Below are positions 17,035 through 25,061 of a DNA stretch of 64,000 bases, one piece after another. Below the pieces are notes generated by a model, which saw only the letters and a list, made by a program, of their open reading frames with translations, made no database searches and had not been told where the DNA came from. A program made the translations under genes and the position numbers. The stretch is from DASVLX01 sp036384655 (GTDB lineage: Bacteria > Actinomycetota > Actinomycetes > Mycobacteriales > Pseudonocardiaceae). The stretch spans positions 6,996 to 70,995 of the forward strand of contig DASVLX010000084.1 in the NCBI GenBank assembly GCA_036384655.1. The letters run 5' to 3'. Positions within the stretch are counted from its first letter, which is position 1, and each line of letters starts with the position of its first letter.

Positions 17035-17988
17035 TCAGGCGCCGATCACGTACGAGGTGGCGATGCCGAGCAGCGCCAGCAGGAACGACGCGCCGAGGAA
17101 CTCCGCGATGCGGAAGAAGCGCAGTTTCGCGAACGAACTGTCGATCACCACGATCACGAACGCGCAGACCGCGAGCTTGCCCATCCACACCGGGATCGCG
17201 ATCAGCCCGCCGGTGATGGTTGTCGCGTCGCCCAGGCCCCAGGGCAGCACGAACACGTTCATGAAGATCGTGGACAGCAGCACGAACCGCATCCAGCCGC
17301 CCCACTTGACCAGCGCGTACTCCCGGCCGGAGTACTCGAGCACCCGGCCTTCCTCGATCATCGATATCTCGATCGACCCGGTCGGGCTGTCGATCGGGAT
17401 CCGGCCGTTCTCGACCAGCACGAGCAGGAAGAACGCGACCATGCCGAGCACGTGGGTGGGCAGCACGATCACGGCCGGCGAGCTGGCCACCGTGTGGTTC
17501 ATCAGGTATGGGTTGTCCGATGCGGACACCGCGCCGACCGTGAAGAACACCAGGATCAGCGCGGGTTCGGCGAGACTGCCCACCCAACTCGCCCGGCTGG
17601 CGCCCAGCCCGCCCAGCGGGCTGGCGGTGTCCAGGGCGGCCAGCGAGATGACGAAGCTGGCCAGGCTGAGCACGAACGCGCCACCGATCAGGTCGGCGAG
17701 GAACGCCAGCGGCAGCGGGTTGTCCGTGATGACCGGGATGATCGCCGACACGGTGAGGTAGCAGGCGAAGGCCACGAACGGCGCGCCGCGGAACACCCAG
17801 GACGCCTGGTCCGAAACGGCACTCGACTTGCGCAGCCATTTGCCCAGGTCACGGTAGGGCTGAAGGATGCTCGGGCCGCGTTTGGACGCGACGATTGCCT
17901 CCGCGCGGGCCAACACGCCCGCGTAGAGGGGTGCGACCGCGAGCACAACAAGGCTCTGAAGCACCTGCAGGACCACAGCGGTGCCCAT
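17035..17988 (-). CDS. hyfC: HyfC/NuoH-like membrane subunit (HycD type)
   Basis: This 317-residue protein has about eight transmembrane helices of the NuoH family. The conserved loops are visible: KRGPSILQPYRDL near the N-terminus, and the ENGRIPIDSPTGSIEISMIEEGRVLEYSG segment with its conserved charged residues, which form the quinone-side E-channel in complex I. It is the first gene of the operon. The ATG at 17988 is preferred because GGGAG lies 5 nt before it; the ATG at 18000 is directly against GAGAGG and would add four residues. It anchors the soluble arm to the membrane. Confidence 0.87.
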   Translation of the reverse strand: MGTAVVLQVLQSLVVLAVAPLYAGVLARAEAIVASKRGPSILQPYRDLGKWLRKSSAVSDQASWVFRGAPFVAFACYLTVSAIIPVITDNPLPLAFLADLIGGAFVLSLASFVISLAALDTASPLGGLGASRASWVGSLAEPALILVFFTVGAVSASDNPYLMNHTVASSPAVIVLPTHVLGMVAFFLLVLVENGRIPIDSPTGSIEISMIEEGRVLEYSGREYALVKWGGWMRFVLLSTIFMNVFVLPWGLGDATTITGGLIAIPVWMGKLAVCAFVIVVIDSSFAKLRFFRIAEFLGASFLLALLGIATSYVIGA

Positions 17989-18002
17989 CCCAGCTCCCAT
18001 CC

Positions 18003-18020
18003 TCTCGATCTACGTCGAGA
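18003..18020 (-). promoter_or_regulatory. Small inverted repeat at the start of the Ehr operon
   Basis: TCTCGA and TCGAGA arms (6 bp each, 6-nt spacer) lie immediately upstream of the first operon gene, in the 5' leader. The site could be a repressor half-site pair or an mRNA hairpin near the ribosome site. The 18001-18282 gap also serves the divergent plus-strand gene. Confidence 0.25.
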
Positions 18021-18282
18021 ACGGACAGAAGCCATCAGCCTCGGTGGGGGGCGCTCGCGGGCTTCATCGCAGGTTGTGCACACCATTCTGGCATGCGAAC
18101 GGTGGTGCGGCTTGGCTCTCACCGCGCCACCGTCCGAACGCCAGCATGCTCGGCTTGGCGATCACCGTCAAGCCGGTAACCTGAGGGCAGCAGATGGCGG
18201 AGGGGCCCGCCACCGAACCGCGCACGTGACGCCAACGGTCCCTGCTTGACGGATCGTTGTGCGTTGCGGAGGTGACGGCCCC

Positions 18283-19002
18283 ATGACCGCCGACAGTCCT
18301 GTGCGCCCACCCGGTGACCTGGACCTGAGCAGGGTCGAGGTGGCTCAGCTCTGGTGGTTCTCCGACGGGGCGATCATGAACCCGGACACCCGGGAACGAT
18401 TGCGCCGCAGTTGGGGGCTGTGCGACCGGCACACCTGGGCGTATTTCGTGGTCGAGTGCGAGCTGCGCTGGCAGCCGTTGGGCACCGCCACGCTGTATCA
18501 GGACCTGCTGGAACGGATGGTCAGGTCCTGGCCGCATCCGTGGACACCACCGGCCAGCCGCCGGCACATTTTCGCCGGCCACCCCTGGTGTCCGACCTGC
18601 GACTACGCTGAAATGGCGGCCGGCGCGGCCTGGTTCGACGAGGAACAGCGCAAGGCCAACCTGCGCCAGCGCAGCAACGCGTTCGTGGCCGGCTGTCAGG
18701 CGGAGTGGCAGTCGCTGATGTGTCCGTGGTGCGTACCCACCGGACCCGGCATACCCTGCCGGCAACACCTGGCCTCCGGGGCCGCCGCCCCCGACCACAC
18801 GGTCCGGGACGCCCTGGCTGGGTTGCGGAAACCACTGACGCGCTGTATCCGATCGATGACGCATGACGGGCCGCCGCCGTCGCCCGAGGCGAACGCGGCG
18901 CTCGTCGCGACCCTGGGCTGGTTCGCCGGCTGGCAACCGGCCCTCGCACTCGCGCCCGACGCCTGGTCAGCCCCGGCGACTCGCGGCGGAGGGGAGTCCT
19001 GA
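18283..19002 (+). CDS. Cys/His-rich protein of unknown function
   Basis: This 239-residue soluble protein has four Cys/His pairs spaced through its length: C-D-R-H (WGLCDRHTW), H-P-W-C-P-T-C, M-C-P-W-C and C-R-Q-H. These suggest one or two structural zinc sites or an Fe-S/heme site, resembling DUF6062-type proteins. I do not recognise a precise family. ATG 18283 is preferred over GTG 18259 because GGAGGTG lies 9 nt upstream. It is divergent from the Ehr operon, and its stop lies 4 nt before ettA. A link to the Ehr complex is only suggested by the shared intergenic region. Confidence 0.7.
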   Translation: MTADSPVRPPGDLDLSRVEVAQLWWFSDGAIMNPDTRERLRRSWGLCDRHTWAYFVVECELRWQPLGTATLYQDLLERMVRSWPHPWTPPASRRHIFAGHPWCPTCDYAEMAAGAAWFDEEQRKANLRQRSNAFVAGCQAEWQSLMCPWCVPTGPGIPCRQHLASGAAAPDHTVRDALAGLRKPLTRCIRSMTHDGPPPSPEANAALVATLGWFAGWQPALALAPDAWSAPATRGGGES

Positions 19003-19006
19003 AGTA

Positions 19007-20680
19007 ATGCAGTGGATCTATCAGATGAACAAGGTCCGGGTCACCAAGGGAGACAAGGTGATCCTGGACGATGTCAACCTGACATTCCTGCCCGGCGCGA
19101 AAATCGGCGTGGTAGGCCCGAACGGCGCCGGCAAGTCCACCACGCTGAAGGTCATGGCGGGCCTGGAGAAACCGTCCAACGGTGAGGCGACGCTCGCGCC
19201 GGGCGCGAGCGTCGGAATCCTGCTGCAGGAACCGCCGCTGGACGACACGAAAACGGTGCTGGGCAATGTCGAGGCCGGCGTCGCCGAGACCAAGGAGATG
19301 CTGGCCCGGTACACCGAACTCACCAACAAGCTCGCCGAGGACTACTCGGACGAACTGCTCGACGAACTGGGAAAGCTGCAGGAGCAACTCGAACACAGCG
19401 GTGCCTGGGACCTCGACTCACAACTCGAACAGGCGATGGACGCGTTGCGCTGTCCGCCGCCGGACACCCCGGTCGTGAACCTGTCCGGCGGTGAACGCCG
19501 ACGGGTCGCGCTCTGCGCGTTGCTGCTGAGTCAACCGGACCTGCTGCTGTTGGACGAGCCCACCAACCACCTCGACGCGGAAAGCGTGCAGTGGCTGGAG
19601 CAGCACCTGGAGAAGTACCCGGGAACGGTTGTCGCCGTCACCCACGACCGGTATTTCCTGGACAACGCGGCACAGTGGATCCTCGAACTTGACCGTGGCC
19701 ACGCCTATCCCTACGAGGGCAACTACTCCACCTATCTGGAAACCAAGCAGGCCAGGCTGGCGGTGCAGGGACGCCGGGACCTCAAGCAGCGGCAACGCCT
19801 GCAACGCGAACTGGAATGGGTGCATTCGGGTGCGAAGGCCAGGCAGGCCAAGAGTCGCGCCCGGCTGGCCCGCTACGAGGAGATGGCCACCGAGGCCGCG
19901 AAAACCCAGAAACTGGACTTCGACGAGATCCAGATCCCACCGGGTCCCCGGCTGGGCAGTCTGGTGATCGAGGCGGAGCACCTGGGCAAGCGGTTCGGCG
20001 ATCACGTGCTGTTCGACGATGTGTCGTTCTCGTTGCCGCGCAACGGAATCGTCGGCGTGATCGGCCCGAACGGTGTCGGGAAGACGACCCTGTTCCAGAT
20101 GATCGTCGGCCAGGAGAAACCGGACACCGGCGCCATCCGGATCGGTGACACGGTGCGTCTGTCCTATGTGGATCAGGAGCGGGCCGGTATCGCCCCGGAC
20201 AAGACCGCGTGGGAAGTGGTGTCCGAGGGGCACAACGTGCTCACCGTCGGAGGCGTGGAGATCCCGTCCCGCGCCTATATCGCCGCGTTCGGTTTCAAGG
20301 GGCCGGATCAGCAGAAGCCCGCGCGGCTGTTCTCCGGTGGGGAACGCAACCGGCTCAACCTCGCGTTGACGCTCAAGCAGGGCGGCAATGTGTTGCTGCT
20401 GGACGAGCCCACCAACGATCTGGACGTGGAAACCATGGAATCGCTGGAGAACGCGCTCGCCGACTTCCCCGGCTGCGCCGTGATCACCGCGCACGACCGG
20501 TGGTTCCTGGACCGGGTGGCGACCCACATCCTCGCCTGGGAGGGCACGGATGAGGACCCGGCCCAGTGGTTCTGGTTCGAAGGCAACTACCAGGGCTACG
20601 AGCAGAACAAGGTGCAGCGGCTCGGCGTCGAGGCCGCCCGCCCGCACCGCGTCACGCACCGCCGGCTCACCCGGGGGTGA
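19007..20680 (+). CDS. ettA: Energy-dependent translational throttle protein EttA (ABC-F ATPase)
   Basis: The 557-residue ABC-F protein begins MQWIYQMNKVRVTKGDKVI, characteristic of EttA. It has two ABC domains (Walker A GPNGAGKST near residue 37 and GPNGVGKTT near 360; signature LSGGERRR and FSGGERNR; Walker B LLLLDEPTNHLD and LLLDEPTNDLD) joined by a basic P-site tRNA interaction linker (about residues 245-310). EttA binds the ribosomal E site and gates the first steps of elongation according to ATP/ADP. The start follows the previous stop by 4 nt. Length and linker match the family. Confidence 0.95.
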   Translation: MQWIYQMNKVRVTKGDKVILDDVNLTFLPGAKIGVVGPNGAGKSTTLKVMAGLEKPSNGEATLAPGASVGILLQEPPLDDTKTVLGNVEAGVAETKEMLARYTELTNKLAEDYSDELLDELGKLQEQLEHSGAWDLDSQLEQAMDALRCPPPDTPVVNLSGGERRRVALCALLLSQPDLLLLDEPTNHLDAESVQWLEQHLEKYPGTVVAVTHDRYFLDNAAQWILELDRGHAYPYEGNYSTYLETKQARLAVQGRRDLKQRQRLQRELEWVHSGAKARQAKSRARLARYEEMATEAAKTQKLDFDEIQIPPGPRLGSLVIEAEHLGKRFGDHVLFDDVSFSLPRNGIVGVIGPNGVGKTTLFQMIVGQEKPDTGAIRIGDTVRLSYVDQERAGIAPDKTAWEVVSEGHNVLTVGGVEIPSRAYIAAFGFKGPDQQKPARLFSGGERNRLNLALTLKQGGNVLLLDEPTNDLDVETMESLENALADFPGCAVITAHDRWFLDRVATHILAWEGTDEDPAQWFWFEGNYQGYEQNKVQRLGVEAARPHRVTHRRLTRG

Positions 20681-20685
20681 GCCCG

Positions 20686-20952
20686 ATGTCCAGGGTCAGC
20701 CACGATGAGGTGCTGCTGTTGTATCGGGCGCTGCGCCAGTTCCGGGCCGGCAAGGCACCGCCCTGTGCCGCCCGGGGCCGGCCGCCGCACAGCGAATGTC
20801 CGTTCTACGACCAGTGCGAGCGCTGGAAAGGTCCGGACGACTATCAGCTCAGCATCTACGAGACCGAGGAGGAGACCGAGCGGCGGCGCTCGAAGTGGCC
20901 ATGCAGCCGGGTGATGGAGCTGCTGGGGCCCGAGGTGTCCCGCATCGGGTAA
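20686..20952 (+). CDS. Small conserved-looking cysteine protein
   Basis: The 88-residue protein begins MSRVSHDEVLLLYRALRQF. It has cysteines in PPCAARG, SECPFYDQCERW and WPCSRVM, suggesting a small metal site. It starts 5 nt after ettA with GGGGG 8 nt upstream. A GTG at 20677 overlapping the ettA stop is an alternative start. It is probably cotranscribed with ettA. The family is not recognised. Confidence 0.6.
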   Translation: MSRVSHDEVLLLYRALRQFRAGKAPPCAARGRPPHSECPFYDQCERWKGPDDYQLSIYETEEETERRRSKWPCSRVMELLGPEVSRIG

Positions 20953-21100
20953 GGACGCTGGGTGACCGGAGTCATGCCTCGTGAGATGGCTACCGGTCAT
21001 GCATAATGATCCGCGCGGGTGATGGGGCTCACCTCCAACCGCGGCAGCCGCCGCTGACGGTCCCTGGTCGTTGCCGAGATTGTGATTCGTGGAGGTGGCG

Positions 21101-21592
21101 GTGGAGCTGGACGTGGTCGTCGAGGTCCCGACGGGCTCGCGCAACAAGTACGAGATGGATCACCAACTGGGTCGCATCCGGCTGGACCGGACGCTGTTCA
21201 CCGCCACCCAGTACCCCGCGGACTACGGGTTCGTGCCCGACACCCTGGCCGAGGACGGCGCGCCGCTGGACGCGTTGGTGCTGGTCGCCGAGCCGACGTT
21301 CCCGGGCTGCCAGATCGAGGTGCGGCCGGTGGGGTTGTTCTGGATGCGCGACGAGGACGGCGACGACCTGAAACTGCTGTGCGTGCCGGCGCACGACCCG
21401 CGCCGGCAGCACGTGCAGGAGCTGACCGACCTGCCCGAGCATCTGCTCAGCGAGATCGCCCACTTCTTCGACGTGTACAAGGCGCTCGAACCGGACAAAC
21501 CCACCGAGATTCTCGGCTGGCACGGCCGCGAGCAGGCCGAACAGGCGGTCGTCGACGCACGGACACGGGCCGCCGCGCAGCCGTCCAGGTGA
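21101..21592 (+). CDS. ppa: Inorganic pyrophosphatase
   Basis: This 163-residue family I soluble pyrophosphatase hydrolyses PPi to two phosphates in the cytosol. Conserved residues are seen in EVPTGSRNKYE, the YPADYGFVPDT strand, and the DGAPLDALVL acidic metal-binding signature. Length equals other actinobacterial Ppa proteins. GTG 21101 is preferred because GGAGG lies 5 nt upstream and the protein then begins MELDVVVEVP like its relatives. An upstream GTG at 21089 would precede that ribosome site. Confidence 0.95.
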   Translation: MELDVVVEVPTGSRNKYEMDHQLGRIRLDRTLFTATQYPADYGFVPDTLAEDGAPLDALVLVAEPTFPGCQIEVRPVGLFWMRDEDGDDLKLLCVPAHDPRRQHVQELTDLPEHLLSEIAHFFDVYKALEPDKPTEILGWHGREQAEQAVVDARTRAAAQPSR

Positions 21593-21616
21593 AGCGGTCT
21601 GGGTGCCGGCGGGGCG

Positions 21617-22204
21617 TCAGTTTCCGTCGGCGTCCTCGGCGTAGACGCGCGCCGCGAAACGCTCCAGGACCTGTTCGCACCTGCCGATCGCCTCGATGGT
21701 CGCGGCGCGTCCCGGCGCGCCGAACACATCCCGTTCGGTGACCTTGGCGAACCAGTTGCGCAGCTTCGTCAGGTCCTCCTCGTTCTCCTCCAACTCGGCG
21801 TAGGTGAAATGCTCGGCGGTGGTCTCCTTGTCGATCTCGGCGAGGAAGTCCTGGCATTTGTCGACGATCTCGCCGTACTCGTCGTCGCGGGCCGCCTGGA
21901 ACAGGGCCAGCACCTCTTGGCCGCCGACCAGCGGGTGGCTGGACAGCAGCACCGCCGTGCCGCCCATCTCCACGATCTCGTGCCGCAGCTTGCGCAGGGC
22001 CCGCTCGGCGCCGGCGTCGGCGGGCAGCGCGGCCACCGAGTTCTGCACGTAGACGGCCCCCAGACCCTTCAACCTGCGCCAAGCCGCGGCGCGCAGCCGG
22101 GTCGGCTCGGGCGGGATCCGGTAGATCAACAGCAGCCAGTCCCCCGTGCCGTTGGTCCGCACGGTCGCGGTCTCCGCCGCGGTCTCGATGTCCTCGCTGG
22201 TCAC
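21617..22204 (-). CDS. ChrB N-terminal-domain protein
   Basis: The 195-residue protein contains the ChrB N-terminal domain: WLLLIYRIPPEPTRLRAAAWRRLKGLGA and YVQNSVAALP near residues 20-60, then a helical C-terminal half rich in Glu. ChrB domains occur in chromate-resistance regulators but also in proteins of unrelated context; no chrA is present. The GTG at 22204 is chosen because the sequence upstream runs into the divergent MFS promoter and is not family-like; the ribosome site is weak. Its divergence from an MFS transporter suggests a regulator-transporter pair. Confidence 0.75.
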   Translation of the reverse strand: MTSEDIETAAETATVRTNGTGDWLLLIYRIPPEPTRLRAAAWRRLKGLGAVYVQNSVAALPADAGAERALRKLRHEIVEMGGTAVLLSSHPLVGGQEVLALFQAARDDEYGEIVDKCQDFLAEIDKETTAEHFTYAELEENEEDLTKLRNWFAKVTERDVFGAPGRAATIEAIGRCEQVLERFAARVYAEDADGN

Positions 22205-22272
22205 CCTGACAGTGTGCCCACCACGCTTCCCGGCGCGTGACCCGGCAGCCAATCTCCTGGCGCCGGTGAACA

Positions 22273-22284
22273 TAACCATGGTTA
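22273..22284. promoter_or_regulatory. 12-bp perfect palindrome between divergent chrB-like and MFS genes
   Basis: TAACCATGGTTA is a perfect 12-bp palindrome in an AT-richer patch. It lies 68 bp from the chrB-like start and 57 bp from the MFS start, and could be an operator shared by both promoters. Confidence 0.4.
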
Positions 22285-22340
22285 ACTTATGGCCGTAACG
22301 GTGGACCGTGAAGCAATGTGACCAGGGAGCGCTGGGCATC

Positions 22341-23618
22341 ATGACCGAGAAGTCCGGGGACCGGCCCACCGTCGACCCCGGTGTCGGCTCCTCTGGCGGC
22401 ACCGGCGGTCAAGACGGTCGCCGGGCACGGTCCGGCCGGCGGCGGATGTCCGCGGCACTGAAGTTCGTGCTGATGGTCGGCGTGATGAGCTTCTTCGCCG
22501 ACTTCACCTACGAGGGCTCGCGCAGCATCGTCGGCCAGTACCTGGGGCTGCTCGGCGCGGGCGCGCTGGCGATCGCGGTCATCACCGGCTGCGGCGAGTT
22601 CCTCGGTTATGGGCTGCGGTTCTTCTCCGGCCGGAGCGCCGACCGGACCGGCCTGTACTGGCCGATCACCATCGCCGGCTACATCCTGCAGATGTCGGTG
22701 GTGCCACTGCTGGCGCTGGCCAGCACATGGCAGATAGCCGCCCTGCTGATCATCCTGGAGCGGGTCGGCAAGGCGATCCGCAACCCACCGCGCGACGCGA
22801 TGCTGTCGCACGCCGCCAAGAGCATGGGTTATGGCTGGGGCTTCGGCGTGCACGAGGCGCTGGACCAGTTCGGCGCGTTGTTCGGCCCGCTGCTGGTCGC
22901 CCTGATCGTGGCCACCAGCCAGCACAACTACCGGCTCGCGTTCGCCGCGCTCGCCGTTCCCGCCGTGATCATGCTGTCGCTGCTGCTCGTCGCGCGGCTG
23001 CTCTACCCACGACCGCGGGACATGGAGACCGACACCGCACCGGTGCGCACCGCAGGCCTGCCACGAGTGTTCTGGATCTACCTCGCGGCGGCGGCGCTGG
23101 TGGGCGCCGGGTTCGCCGACTTCCCGGTGGTGGCCTTCCACTTCCAGCAGGCCGGCACGGTGTCCCCCACCCTCACGCCGGTCTTCTACGCCGCCGCGAT
23201 GGCGGTGTCGGGCGGCGGCTCGCTGATCCTGGGACGGATGTTCGACAAGGTCGGCATCGGCCTGCTGGTGCCGCTGACGATCGTGACGATCGCGTACGCG
23301 CCGCTGGTCTTCCTCGGAGGGTTCTGGCCCAGCCTCATCGGAATCTGCCTGTGGGGCCTGGGCATGGGTGTGCACGAGTCGATCATCCCGGCCGCGGTCG
23401 CGCCGATGGTCGGGCCGGACCGGCGTGCCTCCGCGTACGGGCTGTTCACCGGGGCCTACGGCATCGCCTGGTTCGCGGGCAGCACCGCGATCGGCGCGCT
23501 GTTCGGCCTGTCGCTGACCGCCGTGGTGGTGTTCGCGGTCGTCACCCAGGTCATCGCGGTGCCGCTGTTGCTGATCGTGCGGCGACGCTTCCATGATCAT
23601 CAGGCGATTGCGGTGTGA
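22341..23618 (+). CDS. MFS transporter
   Basis: This 425-residue protein has about 12 transmembrane helices. The N-terminal ~35 residues are cytosolic and Gly/Arg-rich, then SFFADFTYEGSRSI. The family loop between helices 2 and 3 is FSGRSADRTG. ATG 22341 is chosen over the in-frame GTG at 22308 because the additional residues are not hydrophobic or conserved-looking and GGGAG lies upstream, though the spacing is long. The substrate is unknown. It is divergent from the ChrB-domain gene. Confidence 0.8.
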   Translation: MTEKSGDRPTVDPGVGSSGGTGGQDGRRARSGRRRMSAALKFVLMVGVMSFFADFTYEGSRSIVGQYLGLLGAGALAIAVITGCGEFLGYGLRFFSGRSADRTGLYWPITIAGYILQMSVVPLLALASTWQIAALLIILERVGKAIRNPPRDAMLSHAAKSMGYGWGFGVHEALDQFGALFGPLLVALIVATSQHNYRLAFAALAVPAVIMLSLLLVARLLYPRPRDMETDTAPVRTAGLPRVFWIYLAAAALVGAGFADFPVVAFHFQQAGTVSPTLTPVFYAAAMAVSGGGSLILGRMFDKVGIGLLVPLTIVTIAYAPLVFLGGFWPSLIGICLWGLGMGVHESIIPAAVAPMVGPDRRASAYGLFTGAYGIAWFAGSTAIGALFGLSLTAVVVFAVVTQVIAVPLLLIVRRRFHDHQAIAV

Positions 23619-23720
23619 CGCCCGCATCAGGCACAATGATCGAAACACGGTGATGAATGCCCACCGGAACCGCGCGGCCCGCGCTGATGGCTTCTACGCG
23701 AGCATGGGTGGAGGGAAGCC

Positions 23721-24470
23721 GTGAGCCTCGTTCTGAGTTCTACCGCGCGCACCGACCGGGGCCTGGTCCGGTCGAACAACGAAGACGTCCTGTATGCCGG
23801 ACAACGCCTGCTCGCCGTCGCCGACGGCATGGGCGGCCATGTGGCCGGCGAGATCGCCGCGACGCTGGTGATCGCCGCACTCACCCCGCTGGACGACAAC
23901 CCGCCGCCGGGCGATCTACTCCGAGCCCTCTATGTCGCCGTGCAGGCGGGCAACACCGCGATCCGGGATTCGATCGAGGAGCACCCCAAACTCGCCGGCA
24001 TGGGCACCACGCTCACCGCGATGCTGTTCGCCGGGGACCGCATCGGTGTGGCGAACATCGGGGACTCCCGCACCTACCGGCTGCGGGACGGCGTGGCCGC
24101 ACCGCTCACCCACGACGACAGCCTCGTGCAGTTCTTCATCGACGCCGGCCGGATCACGCCAGAAGAGGCCCGAAACCACCGCCAGCGCGCGGTGCTGCTC
24201 CGGGCGCTCACCGGCAAGGACGAGGAACCGACCCTGAGCCTGCACGAAACCCGGATCGGGGACCGTTTTCTGCTCTGCTCCGACGGACTGTCCGATGTGG
24301 TCGATGACGACACCATCGGCGAAACACTCCGCATTCCGCACCCGCACGCCTGCGCCGATCAGCTGATCAAACTCGCCCTGCACGGCGGCGGCCCCGACAA
24401 TGTCACCGTGATCGTCGCCGACGTCGAGGAAGCCAAAGCCCTCGCCGACGAGCCCGCCCTCCAGACGTAA
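23721..24470 (+). CDS. PP2C-family serine/threonine protein phosphatase
   Basis: The 249-residue catalytic domain carries the full set of PP2C motifs: RSNNEDVLY, ADGMGGHVAGE (metal-binding Asp), GMGTTLTAM, NIGDSRTYRL, LLCSDGLSDVV and GGGPDNVTVI. There is no membrane anchor, so it is cytosolic. GTG 23721 has GGAGGGAAG upstream. It is not next to a pknA/B-type kinase cluster, so its kinase partner is unknown. It ends 6 nt from a convergent gene. Confidence 0.92.
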   Translation: MSLVLSSTARTDRGLVRSNNEDVLYAGQRLLAVADGMGGHVAGEIAATLVIAALTPLDDNPPPGDLLRALYVAVQAGNTAIRDSIEEHPKLAGMGTTLTAMLFAGDRIGVANIGDSRTYRLRDGVAAPLTHDDSLVQFFIDAGRITPEEARNHRQRAVLLRALTGKDEEPTLSLHETRIGDRFLLCSDGLSDVVDDDTIGETLRIPHPHACADQLIKLALHGGGPDNVTVIVADVEEAKALADEPALQT

Positions 24471-24476
24471 GCAGGT

Positions 24477-24947
24477 CTACCTGGTCCTGACCGGCCGCGC
24501 CGTCGTGGTGTACAGGTCGTCCTCGGCGGCCTCGCGCGTCAACCGGGCGAGATCCTCCCGCCGCTGCCGATGTAGCCGGTCCCGGTATGCGAGCAGATCC
24601 GTGAGCCGGATCAGGCGGTGGCGGCCGGGTTTCTCGCAGGGAATCTCACCAGATTCCAGCAGCCGCAACAGCGTTGGCCGAGAGATGTTCAGGAGTTCAG
24701 CGGCCTCCTGAGTGCTCAGGAGGGTGTGCAGCGGCGCCATCGTGACCGCATGTCCTTCGGCAAGTGCCTCCGCCGCGACGCGAAGTACGCGGTTGAGTTG
24801 TTCGGGCAACGGCACGCTCACCCCGTCCGGTTCGACAAGAGTGGCCTGCTCTGGCGCCTTCTGCGCCAGTACCGCCGCAATCACGCGAACCGCTTCGCCA
24901 TCGGCTTCGGGGAGCACGACTGTCGTGTCATGTGGCGTGGCGGTCAT
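24477..24947 (-). CDS. Excisionase-type helix-turn-helix protein (antitoxin-like)
   Basis: This 156-residue protein has a MerR/excisionase-type winged HTH near residues 75-125 (LSTQEAAELLNISRPTLLRLL, then a Gly-Arg-His-Arg-Leu-Ile wing). An acidic N-terminal region precedes it. ATG 24947 with GGAGG upstream is the chosen start; extending to 25022 would run through a duplicated remnant. Proteins of this layout are often antitoxins of PIN- or RelE-type toxins. None lies downstream here, where a convergent phosphatase gene ends, so it may be an orphan or a plain regulator. Confidence 0.7.
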   Translation of the reverse strand: MTATPHDTTVVLPEADGEAVRVIAAVLAQKAPEQATLVEPDGVSVPLPEQLNRVLRVAAEALAEGHAVTMAPLHTLLSTQEAAELLNISRPTLLRLLESGEIPCEKPGRHRLIRLTDLLAYRDRLHRQRREDLARLTREAAEDDLYTTTARPVRTR

Positions 24948-24963
24948 CCTGGTGCCTCCGGGC

Positions 24964-25033
24964 TCACTTCGGTTCGGAGCTGGTCTTAGCAGGATCTTGG
25001 CATCCCGCGCCGACTTCCCCAACCGAGTTTCGC
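24964..25033 (-). pseudogene. Remnant duplication of the acyl-CoA dehydrogenase 3' end
   Basis: On the minus strand this 70-nt segment repeats two parts of the neighbouring acyl-CoA dehydrogenase gene. The first corresponds to the ...ARDAKIL region (GATGCCAAGATCCTG identical). The second corresponds to the last codons (AAGACCAGCTCCGAAC identical). About 80 nt between the two parts are deleted and the reading frame is broken. It is a decayed tandem-duplication scar, not a gene. Confidence 0.75.
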
Positions 25034-25061
25034 CGTGCTCGACGAGCGGGAATGAGAATCC

